A stretch of 64,000 nucleotides of DNA, taken from Firm-04 sp045627405. Its GTDB lineage: Bacteria > Bacillota > Clostridia > Oscillospirales > Ruminococcaceae. The stretch covers positions 24,743-88,742 of the forward strand of contig JAZQNP010000092.1 in NCBI GenBank assembly GCA_045627405.1, given 5' to 3'. The position numbers and the translations under genes are program-made. The notes under the pieces are model-generated. The model was not told the DNA's origin and searched no databases. It saw only the letters and a list, made by a program, of their open reading frames with translations. This document shows positions 33,312 to 41,847 of the stretch, one piece after another. How positions within the stretch are numbered: position 1 is the stretch's first letter; the number at the start of each line of letters is the position of its first letter.

Positions 33312-34115
33312 TTAATTCGTATCTTCGCAGTTGCAGATCGCACCGGTCGGGCAGTTTTCACGGCATACGCCGCATCCGGCACATTTTTCGTAGTCAATCC
33401 TTGCGAGAAAATCGGTTACGGTAATTGCCTTATGCAGACATTTCTTTTCGCAGATTTTGCAGCCGATACATCCGTTTTTGCAGTTCAGCTTCGTTGTTTT
33501 TCCGTTGTCGTTCGACGAACAGCGCACATCGAAATGCTTTTCCGTCGAACGCAGAGACAGCAGATGATTCGGACATACGGCAGCACATTTTTCACAGGCA
33601 ACACATAGTCCGGGCTGAATATCGGCAATGCCGTTTATAATGTGGATTGCATCGTATTTGCACTCCTTTACACAATCTCCCAGTCCGATGCAGCCGTATG
33701 CACAAGCATTTGCACCGCCGAATAACCGTTTGGCAGCAGCACAGGACTGAATACCTTCATATGTGTATTTTTGCGTTGCGGCATTACAGTTGCCGCGGCA
33801 TTTCAAAACCATGACTACGGGCTTGATTGCTTCCGCTTCTTTTCCCATAACTGCGGCAACCTTTGCTGCTGTTTCTGTACCGCCCGGTCTGCACAAATTG
33901 GTAGCAGCACCGTCGTTGACAACAGCTTGTGCGTAATCTGCACAGCCGGCATATCCGCAGGCTCCGCAATTTGCGTGCGGCAAAATCTCATCAATGGCAG
34001 AGATGCGTTCATCGGTCTGAATCGCAAACAGTTTGCTTGCGATAATCAGGAGAATCGCAGCGAGCAATCCGAGTGCTGCGAAAATCACAATGGGAATCAA
34101 ATAAGTTTCCGTCAT
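33312..34115 (-). CDS. rnfB: Rnf complex subunit RnfB
   Basis: Iron-sulfur subunit that takes electrons from ferredoxin. The 267-residue chain starts with a membrane helix (about 6-28). A 4Fe-4S motif follows (NCGACGYAGC...LC), then several ferredoxin-like CxxCxxC motifs, including CVACEKCAAVCP, CIGCKICEKKC and CAGCGVCRENCP. It is the last gene of the rnf operon, as in clostridia. It starts at ATG 34115, ten bases after the rnfA stop, with GGAGGGC upstream. Confidence 0.96.
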   Translation of the reverse strand: MTETYLIPIVIFAALGLLAAILLIIASKLFAIQTDERISAIDEILPHANCGACGYAGCADYAQAVVNDGAATNLCRPGGTETAAKVAAVMGKEAEAIKPVVMVLKCRGNCNAATQKYTYEGIQSCAAAKRLFGGANACAYGCIGLGDCVKECKYDAIHIINGIADIQPGLCVACEKCAAVCPNHLLSLRSTEKHFDVRCSSNDNGKTTKLNCKNGCIGCKICEKKCLHKAITVTDFLARIDYEKCAGCGVCRENCPTGAICNCEDTN

Positions 34116-34125
34116 GATGCCCTCC

Positions 34126-34719
34126 TCATCCCATACCTGAAAACGCGAGAAAACTCAGAGAAACAATAGATGCTGCAATCAAGGTTGCCGGAACGCCCTT
34201 GAACATTTCCGGAATATCTGAGCTTTCCAACCGGTTTCGTACACCAGCAAAAATCAGAAGAGCCAAAGTAAAACCGATTCCGGCACAGGCTGCATAGAGC
34301 AGAGCTTTCAGATAACCGGTTGAGAATTGAGCGGAAGATGCAAACTGATCAATATTCAGCAGCGTTACTCCGAGAACCGCGCAGTTCGTTGTAATCAGCG
34401 GCAGATAAATACCCAGTGCCTTATGCAGCGGGGGAATTACCTTTTTTAAGACAATTTCCACAAGCTGTACAAACAGCGCAATCACCAGAATGAATGTCAT
34501 TGTTTGCAGGTAAGCAAGCCCCATCGGTGCAAGCAGCAGCATATAGATCGGATAGGTGATCGCAGTGGAACAGACCATTACGAAGATGACAGCCGTTCCC
34601 ATGCCGAGGCTGTTTCCAATATCCTTGGATACGCCGAGAAACGGACAGCATCCCATAAATTTCGACAGAACAAAATTGTCTGTCAGAATTGCGGAAAGTA
34701 CGATTGCACAGATACTCAC
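34126..34719 (-). CDS. rnfA: Rnf complex subunit RnfA
   Basis: Six-helix membrane subunit of 197 residues that shares an intramembrane 2Fe-2S cluster with RnfE. The conserved cysteines are visible: GCCP at 23-26 and TTNC at 110-113. GTG 34719 is the inferred start. It overlaps the rnfE stop as GTGA and has AAAGGGGG upstream; the longer open frame reads into rnfE and is not RnfA-like. Together with RnfD and RnfE it forms the ion-translocating part. Confidence 0.95.
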   Translation of the reverse strand: MSICAIVLSAILTDNFVLSKFMGCCPFLGVSKDIGNSLGMGTAVIFVMVCSTAITYPIYMLLLAPMGLAYLQTMTFILVIALFVQLVEIVLKKVIPPLHKALGIYLPLITTNCAVLGVTLLNIDQFASSAQFSTGYLKALLYAACAGIGFTLALLIFAGVRNRLESSDIPEMFKGVPATLIAASIVSLSFLAFSGMG

Positions 34720-35387
34720 TGTGAACAGCCCCCTTTCGCAGCAGCGCAGGTATCCGCTAACGGACAGCCCTGACAACCGACAGTACGCGGTGCCTCGCGG
34801 TGTGCCAGCTTGCTGATGACTGCAATGACGCAGCCCAGAACAAAGAATCCGCCGGGCGCAAGTGTCAGAACGGAAACCGAGTATTCTCCGGTAAGCGGAA
34901 TGCCGAACCATGTACCGGCTCCGAGTATTTCGCGTAATGAGCCGACAATCAGCAGCGATAGCGTAAATCCGACGCCCATTCCTGCACCGTCAAGTGCGGA
35001 ACGAAGAACATTGTTTTTACAGGCGAACATCTCCGCTCTGCCGAGAATAATGCAGTTCACGGTAATGAGAGATAAAAATGTTCCGAGTGCCGTATACAGC
35101 TCCGGCAGATAGCCGTGCATTAGAAATTCGATCAGCGTCACTAAGCCAGCAATAATGACAATGTATGCCGGCAGCTTCACTGATTTTGGAATGACTTTTC
35201 GCAGCGCGGAGATGACAACATTGGAGCCGATCAGGACAAATGTTGTGGCGAGACCCATGCCGAGTGCATTTTTTGCCTCCTGTGTGACGGCAAGCGTCGG
35301 ACACATGCCGAGCAGCCCGACGAGATTTGGATTTTCACGCAGAATGCCTTTGGTGAATTCAGAGGACAGCGGTGTTTTATTTTCCAT
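34716..35387 (-). CDS. rnfE: Rnf complex subunit RnfE
   Basis: Membrane subunit of 223 residues, homologous to RnfA. It carries the paired cysteines Cys29 (GMCPT) and Cys112 (TVNC) and the helix motif GSLREILGAGTWFG. An extra C-terminal tail holds CQGCPLADTCAAAKGGC, a Cys-rich stretch after the last helix. ATG 35387 follows GAGGAGGCG and overlaps the end of rnfG by 11 bases. Confidence 0.95.
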   Translation of the reverse strand: MENKTPLSSEFTKGILRENPNLVGLLGMCPTLAVTQEAKNALGMGLATTFVLIGSNVVISALRKVIPKSVKLPAYIVIIAGLVTLIEFLMHGYLPELYTALGTFLSLITVNCIILGRAEMFACKNNVLRSALDGAGMGVGFTLSLLIVGSLREILGAGTWFGIPLTGEYSVSVLTLAPGGFFVLGCVIAVISKLAHREAPRTVGCQGCPLADTCAAAKGGCSQ

Positions 35388-35898
35388 TTTTAATCGCCTC
35401 CTCATGTTCTATGTAGGTTCTGAGCGCGAGATCAACTGCATTCCGGATGCCGGAAGAAGATTTTGTTGCACCGGAAACGGCATCGTATTCCGAACCGGGT
35501 GTGTTCCGCCCGATAAACTGCGAGAGAAACGCGTCTTGCTGCACTTTGTCAGCTTGTGTCGGAGAATCTTCAATCGAGACAATGCAGACACCGCTGACGC
35601 TGCCGCTGGAATCCAGTCCGATCAGGAGATGTTGACCGTCCTTTTCGTATCCTGTCGATGTCACATCAAAAATGATGCGCCCTGCTGCATCTGTGATGAC
35701 CTGATTGATGCCCTCAAAATTCTGTTCCAAAGGTGTGTAATCAGATTCTCCGAAGGCTTCTGTCAGGCTTTGCTGTAAGCGTTCTTCTTCTGCGGCGGCA
35801 ATGGTATCTGCGGTCAGGTCGTTTGCAAATGCGAGCGCGCCGCAGACAAATGCGCAGATCAGTGTCAGTACTAGCGGTGCTTTGACGGCATCAGGCAT
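35377..35898 (-). CDS. rnfG: Rnf complex subunit RnfG
   Basis: Flavin-bearing subunit of 173 residues. One N-terminal membrane helix (about 6-24) anchors an extracytoplasmic FMN-binding domain. The covalent FMN attachment site is VSGATKSS with Thr145. ATG 35898 follows GGAGGTG at seven bases and overlaps the rnfD stop by eight bases; an upstream in-frame start lies inside rnfD and has no ribosome site. Confidence 0.94.
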   Translation of the reverse strand: MPDAVKAPLVLTLICAFVCGALAFANDLTADTIAAAEEERLQQSLTEAFGESDYTPLEQNFEGINQVITDAAGRIIFDVTSTGYEKDGQHLLIGLDSSGSVSGVCIVSIEDSPTQADKVQQDAFLSQFIGRNTPGSEYDAVSGATKSSSGIRNAVDLALRTYIEHEEAIKNGK

Positions 35899-36817
35899 TG
35901 TTCTGCACCTCCTTTTTGGCAAGATCAGTGCCGAACGGTCTGCTTGCAGTTATCCGGTCAATATACGGTGTCAGAAGATTCATCAGCAGGATAGAGAACG
36001 AAACACCCTCCGGATACCCGCCGAACTGACGGATGACAAATGTCAGACAGCCGCAGCCGATGCCAAACAGCAGCTTTCCTTTGGCAGTCAGCGGGGTGGT
36101 GACATAATCCGTTGCCATAAAGACAGCACCGAGCATCAGCCCGCCGGAGAGAACCTGTGAGAGCGGATTGTTTCCTGCAATCCATGTGCAGAGTGCAAAG
36201 CTGCCGATGAAACTGATCGGTGCAGCAGGGGAGATGATTCCGCGCAGACAGAGATAGATTCCGCCGAGCAGCAGTCCGAGTGCGCAGGTTTCTCCGATGC
36301 AGCCGGCAGTATTGCCGAAAAGAAGATCCCAGTAGGTTTCCTCAGCACCGGTCAGCGGCGTCGCTGAGGAAACTGCATCCGTGTGAGGAAACCGGAATGT
36401 TGTCATGGTCGAAGTGAACGAGAGCATCAGTACAATGCGTGCGACCACTGTCGGATTTGCAAAATTTTGTCCCAAACCGCCGAAAAGCTGTTTTACGATT
36501 ACGATTGCAACAAAGCTTCCGATTGCAGCCTGCCAATACGGAAGATCCGGCGGCAGATTCATGCCAAGCAGCAGACCGGTCACAGCCGCACTGAGATCAC
36601 CGATCGTCTGCGGCCGCTTCATAAGAATGCGGCAGAGAAATTCAAATAAAACAGCAGAGCCGGTCGTTACGAGCAAGAGGATGAGCGCGCGCATACCAAA
36701 GTTCATACAGCCCGCCAGCGCGGCAGGGAGCAGTGCCAGCAGTACACAAAGCATAATATGCCATGTCGGAAGCGGCGCACGTTCATGCGGTGACGCTGCA
36801 ACAAGCAACTGATTCAT
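35891..36817 (-). CDS. rnfD: Rnf complex subunit RnfD
   Basis: Membrane subunit of 308 residues from the NqrB/RnfD family, with about nine to ten hydrophobic segments. Landmarks are AAVTGLLLGMNLPPDLPYW, VIVKQLFGGLGQN and the flavin site AVSSATPL with Thr153 as the likely FMN anchor. It forms the ion pathway with RnfA and RnfE. It lies 12 bases after rnfC. Confidence 0.95.
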   Translation of the reverse strand: MNQLLVAASPHERAPLPTWHIMLCVLLALLPAALAGCMNFGMRALILLLVTTGSAVLFEFLCRILMKRPQTIGDLSAAVTGLLLGMNLPPDLPYWQAAIGSFVAIVIVKQLFGGLGQNFANPTVVARIVLMLSFTSTMTTFRFPHTDAVSSATPLTGAEETYWDLLFGNTAGCIGETCALGLLLGGIYLCLRGIISPAAPISFIGSFALCTWIAGNNPLSQVLSGGLMLGAVFMATDYVTTPLTAKGKLLFGIGCGCLTFVIRQFGGYPEGVSFSILLMNLLTPYIDRITASRPFGTDLAKKEVQNNA

Positions 36818-36829
36818 CGCTGCACCTCC

Positions 36830-38107
36830 TTATGTTTTCGGTAACAGCTGTTTTGCCAGCTGATGTGATTCGGCAAGCGGACGTCTGGCAGGGCAGACAT
36901 ACGAACAGCATCCGCAGTTGATGCAGAGCCGGAGGTGATGGCTTTCCAACGCGGCAATATCCTTCGTGCGAAATGCGCGTTCCAGCTCCATCGGCATCAG
37001 CTTCATGGGACAGGCTCTCATACATCTGCCGCAGCGAATACACGCAGATGCTTTCTGTGTTTTTACGGTTTTCATTGCGAGCAGCCCGTTTTGCTGCTTG
37101 GTAACCGGCAGATCAAGCGAAAACAGAGAGACGCCCATCATCGGACCGCCGCTGAATAATTGCTTGACTGATTCTAAATCACATTCCGCGAATTTCAGCA
37201 GATCACGCAGCGGCGTACCGATCGGGACACGCAGATTGCAGGGCTTGTTGACTGCATCGCCGTCTACTGTCACAACACGTTCCACCAGCGGAATTCCCGT
37301 CTGACTGTAACGGTAAAGATAGGCACAGGTACTGATATTCAAAACAATGACACCGATGTCGGCAGGAATCTTCCCTTCCGGAACCACTCTGCCGCAGGTG
37401 TGATAAATCAATACTTTTTCTGCGCCCTGCGGATAGACCGGCGGAAGCGGAACCACAGACACATCCACGAACTCCTTGCATGCCTCGGTAAGCTGCCGGA
37501 TGGCAGCGGGTTTGTTGGATTCGATGCCGATACGAGTTTCTTTGATGTTAAGTAATTTCATCAGCAGACAAACCCCGCCGAGGATTTCTTCCGGTGCTTC
37601 GATCATCTGACGACAGTCGGTAGTCAGATACGGTTCGCATTCTGCGCCGTTTAAGATGAGCATATCAATCTTTTGTTTTGCATTGAGCTTGATATGTGTC
37701 GGAAAGCCGGCACCGCCCAGGCCGACACAGCCGGAAGCACGGACAGCGTTCAGCAGATCTTCTTTCGTCTCGATGACAGGTGCCGAACACATTGGAGAAA
37801 GTGTTTGTTTTCCGTCCGGTTCAATCTCGATACAGGGGACAAGCGCGCCGTTAATGGTCTGATACTGTGTGACAGCAGTGACTGTTCCGGAGACACTGGA
37901 ATGAATCGGTGCAGAGAATTCGCCCTGCATCTCACCGATTTTTTCTCCGACCGTCACCGTATCGCGCTGTTTTACAATCGGTACGCACGGTGCGCCCATA
38001 TGCATTTGCATCGGGATACGAACGAGTTTCGGCAGCGGGATGCACTCTGTCATCTTTGCTTCCGTATGCTTTCTATGCGGTAAATGGATCCCGTTCAATC
38101 GTTTCAT
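36830..38107 (-). CDS. rnfC: Rnf complex subunit RnfC
   Basis: NADH-side subunit of 425 residues. It shows a Complex I 51-kDa-like FMN/NAD domain (VGLGGAGFPTHIKL, NGAECEPYLTTD) and a biotinyl-like/SLBB region. Two 4Fe-4S motifs lie near the C-terminus (CIRCGRCMRACP, CINCGCCSYVCP). It is the first gene of the operon, in the clostridial order C-D-G-E-A-B. AAGGAGAG lies upstream of ATG 38107. Confidence 0.96.
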   Translation of the reverse strand: MKRLNGIHLPHRKHTEAKMTECIPLPKLVRIPMQMHMGAPCVPIVKQRDTVTVGEKIGEMQGEFSAPIHSSVSGTVTAVTQYQTINGALVPCIEIEPDGKQTLSPMCSAPVIETKEDLLNAVRASGCVGLGGAGFPTHIKLNAKQKIDMLILNGAECEPYLTTDCRQMIEAPEEILGGVCLLMKLLNIKETRIGIESNKPAAIRQLTEACKEFVDVSVVPLPPVYPQGAEKVLIYHTCGRVVPEGKIPADIGVIVLNISTCAYLYRYSQTGIPLVERVVTVDGDAVNKPCNLRVPIGTPLRDLLKFAECDLESVKQLFSGGPMMGVSLFSLDLPVTKQQNGLLAMKTVKTQKASACIRCGRCMRACPMKLMPMELERAFRTKDIAALESHHLRLCINCGCCSYVCPARRPLAESHQLAKQLLPKT

Positions 38108-38148
38108 CGCAAATATGTCTCTCCTTATTTCTATGCAAAAACAGCAGT

Positions 38149-38189
38149 ATCTCCGGCGGCGTTTTTACGGATTTCGTGCCGCCGGAGAT
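38149..38189. terminator. Strong hairpin between the XRE gene and rnfC
   Basis: A 12-bp perfect stem (ATCTCCGGCGGC pairing with GCCGCCGGAGAT). Read on the minus strand it follows the XRE gene and precedes rnfC by about 40 bases, with CTGTTTTTGC just past it. It may be a terminator or a leaky attenuator, since I find no good promoter between it and rnfC. Confidence 0.65.
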
Positions 38190-38252
38190 ATATTTTTTAT
38201 TTTTATATGTTCGGGGACTATCTTTTTTTGTGATCCTGTGGTATAATAGAAC

Positions 38253-38966
38253 TCAGGATCTGCGCTGCGGCTGCAATTCGTCACGCGTTCTGGTGATGCT
38301 GTCCTCACTGATCTTAATCAGATTCAGCAGGGAAGATGCATATTCCTCGAAGTCCTCTGAAAGCGTTGCAGTTGTGACATACAAAGTTTCAGTATCTTCG
38401 ACAGCATCATTTGTGCCGAGCGCGATGCCGCTGGATGCGGCTTTGATATTTGATTCATTGAGTGAAATGATTGCATTCGCGCTGTCGTTCGCAACAACCT
38501 TCGGCACTCGGAAGAGCTTCTGGTCGTTGTGCGGGCAGGCATTATAAATAATGCGGAACAGCTTATAGACCGACAGCATCAGATATGAGGATACCTCTCG
38601 GATCAAAGTGACCGAATTGGCACGCTGCGAGAAAGAAAACAGCAGACTGATAGAATTGTTGATGATCTTACGGTAAAAGCGAATCGCCTCATTGGAAGGC
38701 ATCTCGTTGTTTCCGTCGTCATCGGGGATTTCTTCCAGAGTCAGTGTTTTTCCGCCCGGCTCCGGTGTTCTTCCGAGCAGATAATCGCAGGATACATTAT
38801 AATAGTCTGCGATGCGGACCAGAAAATCCAGTCCGCATTCCCGGATGCCTTTCTCATAGTGAGAAAGCAGTGCCTGCGAAATGCCGAGATCTTTTGCAGC
38901 CTTTTTCTGGCTGATCTTACGTTCTTTTCTTTGCAGCGCGATGATGCGCGGAAAATCGTCATTCAT
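38253..38966 (-). CDS. XRE-family transcriptional regulator
   Basis: A 237-residue protein. The N-terminal HTH (about 5-60) contains KISQKKAAKDLGISQALLSHYEKGIRECGLD with the usual spacing, and ends in YNVSCDYLLGR. The C-terminal 170 residues are helical and unrecognised; they may bind a ligand or dimerise. ATG 38966 follows AAGGAAA; the frame is open upstream but without family features. It is encoded just upstream of rnfC on the same strand, so a role in rnf control is possible. Confidence 0.87.
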   Translation of the reverse strand: MNDDFPRIIALQRKERKISQKKAAKDLGISQALLSHYEKGIRECGLDFLVRIADYYNVSCDYLLGRTPEPGGKTLTLEEIPDDDGNNEMPSNEAIRFYRKIINNSISLLFSFSQRANSVTLIREVSSYLMLSVYKLFRIIYNACPHNDQKLFRVPKVVANDSANAIISLNESNIKAASSGIALGTNDAVEDTETLYVTTATLSEDFEEYASSLLNLIKISEDSITRTRDELQPQRRS

Positions 38967-39032
38967 GAGTTGAATTTCCTTCCCCCTGCGTATTCCATCA
39001 GTGTGCTGAGAAATGCACCGATGTACGATTTC

Positions 39033-39061
39033 ATTATATAACAATCAGTATAATTTGTAAA
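39033..39061 (-). promoter_or_regulatory. Promoter of the XRE regulator gene
   Basis: Minus-strand TTTACA (39061-39056), 17-base spacer, TATAAT (39038-39033). Confidence 0.75.
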
Positions 39062-39152
39062 GAGGAAAACAGAAAAAATATCCGACAAATTTTCATTCGT
39101 TTTTTTGTATATATCGTCAACGCCGTTTTCAATCGGCAGAAAGGATACTTTT

Positions 39153-39788
39153 ATGCGCAACTACCATATTTCCATGTACCGGCACGGCAGAACCAATGCC
39201 AATGATAAGGGGCAGTATATCGGCACAACGGATCTTCCCTTGAATAACCTTGGAAGAAACGAACTGTATGAGAAGGCAGATCGCTTTGTATATCCGCGGT
39301 TTGAGCGCGTATATACCAGTCCGCTGCTGCGCTGCACGGAGACTGCCGAGATTCTGTTTCCGGATCGTGAGATCGTGGTAGCCGAGGAGTTTCGTGAGCT
39401 GCACTTTGGAAAATTCGAGGGGAAAACTGCCGAGGAGCTGGTTGGCGATGAGGCGTATCGCACATGGCTCAAAGGCGGCATGGACGCAAAGCCTCCGGAG
39501 GGCGAAAGTGTTGCAGAGCTTTGCATCCGGACATATCAGGGACTTTATCGCATTTTGCTGGAAATGATGCAGGAGCAGATGCAGCATGTTGCGATTGTGA
39601 CCCACGCCGGTGTGATTTCCAATGCGCTCGCCTGCTTCGGTGTACCGAAGCTGGATCCCAAACAGATTCGGATTTCAGCAGGTGAAGGGTTTGAAATCCA
39701 GATCAATCCACAGATGTGGCAGCAATCTCAGGCGTTTGAAGTGCTGGGATTGACGCCGTTTTTGCCCGAAGAGGCAGATACCTTCTAA
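39153..39788 (+). CDS. Histidine phosphatase family protein
   Basis: A phosphoglycerate-mutase-like phosphatase of 211 residues. The phospho-accepting His is in ISMYRHGRTNAN, followed by YTSPLLRCTETAE, the acid/base Glu region FRELHFGKFEG and the second His in VATHAG-like VTHAGVISN. This is the CobC/GpmB-type family; the substrate (a sugar phosphate, alpha-ribazole phosphate or other) cannot be told. ATG 39153 follows AGAAAGGA; the open frame extends upstream into non-coding sequence. Confidence 0.87.
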   Translation: MRNYHISMYRHGRTNANDKGQYIGTTDLPLNNLGRNELYEKADRFVYPRFERVYTSPLLRCTETAEILFPDREIVVAEEFRELHFGKFEGKTAEELVGDEAYRTWLKGGMDAKPPEGESVAELCIRTYQGLYRILLEMMQEQMQHVAIVTHAGVISNALACFGVPKLDPKQIRISAGEGFEIQINPQMWQQSQAFEVLGLTPFLPEEADTF

Positions 39789-39799
39789 GGGGTGTTGAA

Positions 39800-40258
39800 A
39801 TGCTGCTTGAAGTATTGATTGCAGTTGTAGTGATCATTGTAATTTTATTGTTGGTCGGCGTGCCGGCCGGATCCATTCTGAATTTGCTGATTCTCGCACT
39901 CAGCGGCTTGCTTCTTTTAATGATCGGCTTTTTTGTGCTGTTCTTTTTGATTACGGATATCGCACTGCTTTTTTTCCGTCGCGTCAAAGGGACGTTCATC
40001 CGCTTTGATGACACCGGGCGATATGACCGGGCTGTCTATGCAGTCGGTGATAAGGAGTATACCTGTACATTTCCGGCGGAAAGTATTGCCCGCCGCAAAA
40101 TTTACCAAGAACAAACCCAGTATACGCTGCTGACTTCACGCCGAAAGCAAGGGAAAACCGCATATGATAAGCACAGTCTGTTTATCATTACAATCGGCAG
40201 TATTTTCGCTTATCTGCTGGCTGCTTTATGTATATGGGCTGCTCTGACATGGTTATAA
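39800..40258 (+). CDS. Membrane protein of unknown function
   Basis: I do not recognise this 152-residue protein. It has two or three membrane segments at the N-terminus (about 4-22, 28-55), a basic/aromatic soluble part (about 56-120) with the pattern YAVGDKEYTCTFPAE, and a last membrane helix (about 128-150). It follows the phosphatase gene by 11 bases with AAGGGGTG as ribosome site, so the two are probably one transcript, ended by the hairpin after it. Confidence 0.75.
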   Translation: MLLEVLIAVVVIIVILLLVGVPAGSILNLLILALSGLLLLMIGFFVLFFLITDIALLFFRRVKGTFIRFDDTGRYDRAVYAVGDKEYTCTFPAESIARRKIYQEQTQYTLLTSRRKQGKTAYDKHSLFIITIGSIFAYLLAALCIWAALTWL

Positions 40259-40263
40259 CATCA

Positions 40264-40305
40264 AAAACGACTGTATCCGAACAGACAGATACAGTCGTTT
40301 TCCTT
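40264..40305. terminator. Bidirectional terminator after 40258
   Basis: A 14-bp perfect stem (AAAACGACTGTATC pairing with GATACAGTCGTTTT) with a 10-base loop, between two convergent genes. Confidence 0.85.
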
Positions 40306-40307
40306 TA

Positions 40308-41036
40308 TTACACTCGATAACCCTGCTGACGAAGTTGATCAATCAGATCACCGAGGATCTGTGTGTTTGTGGAAGAAACGGAATGCAGCAGGTAAATCGC
40401 GCCGCCGTGTGCCATATCGCTGAGAGAAGCGAGTGCCGTGGCAGGATCCGGTTGATCGTCCGTTTTCCAATCGACATGGGCAGCACTCCAAAAAACGGTC
40501 TGATAACCAAGCTGCTGCACCACAGACAGCGAATGCTCATCGTATTCTCCGCAAGGCGGACGGAAATACTGCATCTCATATCCGTAACGGTCAAGCACAT
40601 ATTGGTGCAGGCCCATGATCTCCTCTTCCAGCTCGTCATCACTGAGCGTCGGGATCGCAGCGTGCGTCATACCGTGATTTCCCAGCATATGCCCTTCGTC
40701 AATCATCCTTTGTACCAGTTCCGGTTCACGCTTTGCATAATCGCCGGTGAGGAAAAACATCGCATGTGCGTCTTTTTCCTTTAAGGTATCCAGAATCTGT
40801 GCGGTATATCCGTTTTCATAGCCCTGATCAAATGTCAGCAAAATTTGTGTGCTGTCGCCGCCGAAAGCGTATGCGCCGAGTTCGCTGTATTGTTCCTGAA
40901 ACTGTACAGCACCTGTCGGACGGTTCTCGGCATCTTTCTCGATGCCCTGACCGTATCCTGCTGCCGATGCTGGAACAGCCGGTATTTGTGACAGCATCAA
41001 AGCTGCACCGCAGCACACAGAAAGCAGTTGCTTCAT
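40308..41036 (-). CDS. Secreted polysaccharide deacetylase (PdaA-like)
   Basis: A NodB-homology deacetylase of 242 residues with a signal peptide (about 1-26). Motif 1 is LLTFDQGYENGYT (the Asp of the metal site followed by QGYEN, as in the PdaA group), motif 2 is HMLGNHGMTHA with the two metal His, and motif 3 is FRPPCGEYD. It probably deacetylates peptidoglycan muramic or glucosamine residues; in spore formers PdaA makes muramic-delta-lactam for the cortex. A spore role would fit the spoIIA operon but is not shown. ATG 41036 follows AAAGGATG. Confidence 0.87.
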   Translation of the reverse strand: MKQLLSVCCGAALMLSQIPAVPASAAGYGQGIEKDAENRPTGAVQFQEQYSELGAYAFGGDSTQILLTFDQGYENGYTAQILDTLKEKDAHAMFFLTGDYAKREPELVQRMIDEGHMLGNHGMTHAAIPTLSDDELEEEIMGLHQYVLDRYGYEMQYFRPPCGEYDEHSLSVVQQLGYQTVFWSAAHVDWKTDDQPDPATALASLSDMAHGGAIYLLHSVSSTNTQILGDLIDQLRQQGYRV

Positions 41037-41108
41037 GCAGATCATCCTTTGCAAATGATTCATTGCGGGCGTGTTCCCGCATAAATAGGATGTGCATGAG
41101 AAAAGAGC

Positions 41109-41651
41109 TTATCCGCGGGAATCCGTGCCGCTTCTCTGTGCATCCAATTCCGCTTTTTCATATAGATAACGGAAATGATAACCTGCCCATACAAAAATGC
41201 CGGTTGCAGCGGAAGGAAGTGCCATAAGGATTTGTCTTGTCTGAGAGAGTGCGGAAAACGGATCCGCACCGTTCAGAATCAGGCGGTGAAGCTGAATATA
41301 CGGTGCATTCAGCAGCAAAAATACATTGAGCATGAGGCTGCTGCTTTGGTTACATTTCAGAATCACCCAGAGCAAAAACACCGGAATTGCTGTTTCGATA
41401 CCGAGCAAAATCGGTTTGAGCGGTGATGTTTTGATCCTTGTTGTGCGATATGCAGAAATATCTTCCAGTGCAGATTTGGAAGCGCAGTCAGCCATCAGCA
41501 GCGCGTGCGCAAGGACGCCGCACGCAAGACTGAGCCATCGAATCCATTCAGCGGATATAATCGCAAAAGAAAAAGCCAGAATCAGGCATAATATTTCCGA
41601 TACCACGAGCCATGCCAGACAGCGCAGGTAATGTTTTCCGAAATGCAGCAT
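41109..41651 (-). CDS. Membrane protein of unknown function
   Basis: A 180-residue protein with about five hydrophobic segments and short basic loops; the C-terminal 25 residues are charged. I do not recognise a family. ATG 41651 is chosen because GGAGGAAGT lies directly upstream; the open frame goes on for 17 codons without support. It lies 72 bases before the deacetylase gene on the same strand and may be cotranscribed with it. Confidence 0.7.
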   Translation of the reverse strand: MLHFGKHYLRCLAWLVVSEILCLILAFSFAIISAEWIRWLSLACGVLAHALLMADCASKSALEDISAYRTTRIKTSPLKPILLGIETAIPVFLLWVILKCNQSSSLMLNVFLLLNAPYIQLHRLILNGADPFSALSQTRQILMALPSAATGIFVWAGYHFRYLYEKAELDAQRSGTDSRG

Positions 41652-41680
41652 ACTTCCTCCGTATTTTGATGATGAAGTGT

Positions 41681-41700
41681 GCATACGACGATATGTATGC
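41681..41700. promoter_or_regulatory. Inverted repeat in the leader of the 41109-41651 gene
   Basis: GCATAC (41681-41686) and GTATGC (41695-41700) face each other across eight bases, between the promoter -10 and the gene start. It could be an operator or an RNA hairpin. Confidence 0.35.
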
Positions 41701-41706
41701 ATCTAT

Positions 41707-41735
41707 ATTATACATGATTTTCACAGGAATGTCCA
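41707..41735 (-). promoter_or_regulatory. Promoter of the 41109-41651 membrane protein gene
   Basis: Minus-strand TGGACA (41735-41730), 17-base spacer, TATAAT (41712-41707). Confidence 0.65.
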
Positions 41736-41783
41736 GTCTGTTTCAGAGAAATTAGAAACTTTTTGCATCGGTGCGCAGAATGC

Positions 41784-41812
41784 TTGACGAAATTACGATT
41801 TTGCGATATAAT
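41784..41812 (+). promoter_or_regulatory. Promoter of rpe
   Basis: TTGACG (41784-41789), 17-base spacer, TATAAT (41807-41812), 35 bases before the ATG. Confidence 0.85.
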
Positions 41813-41847
41813 AGAGTCTGAATGATCGGTTCAGGAGGAAAATATAT

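Noticed and set aside
38242..38247. Plus-strand TATAAT downstream of T-rich sequence, pointing into the XRE gene antisense
   Set aside because: No -35 box at 17 bases and no plus-strand gene follows; an antisense RNA is possible but unsupported.
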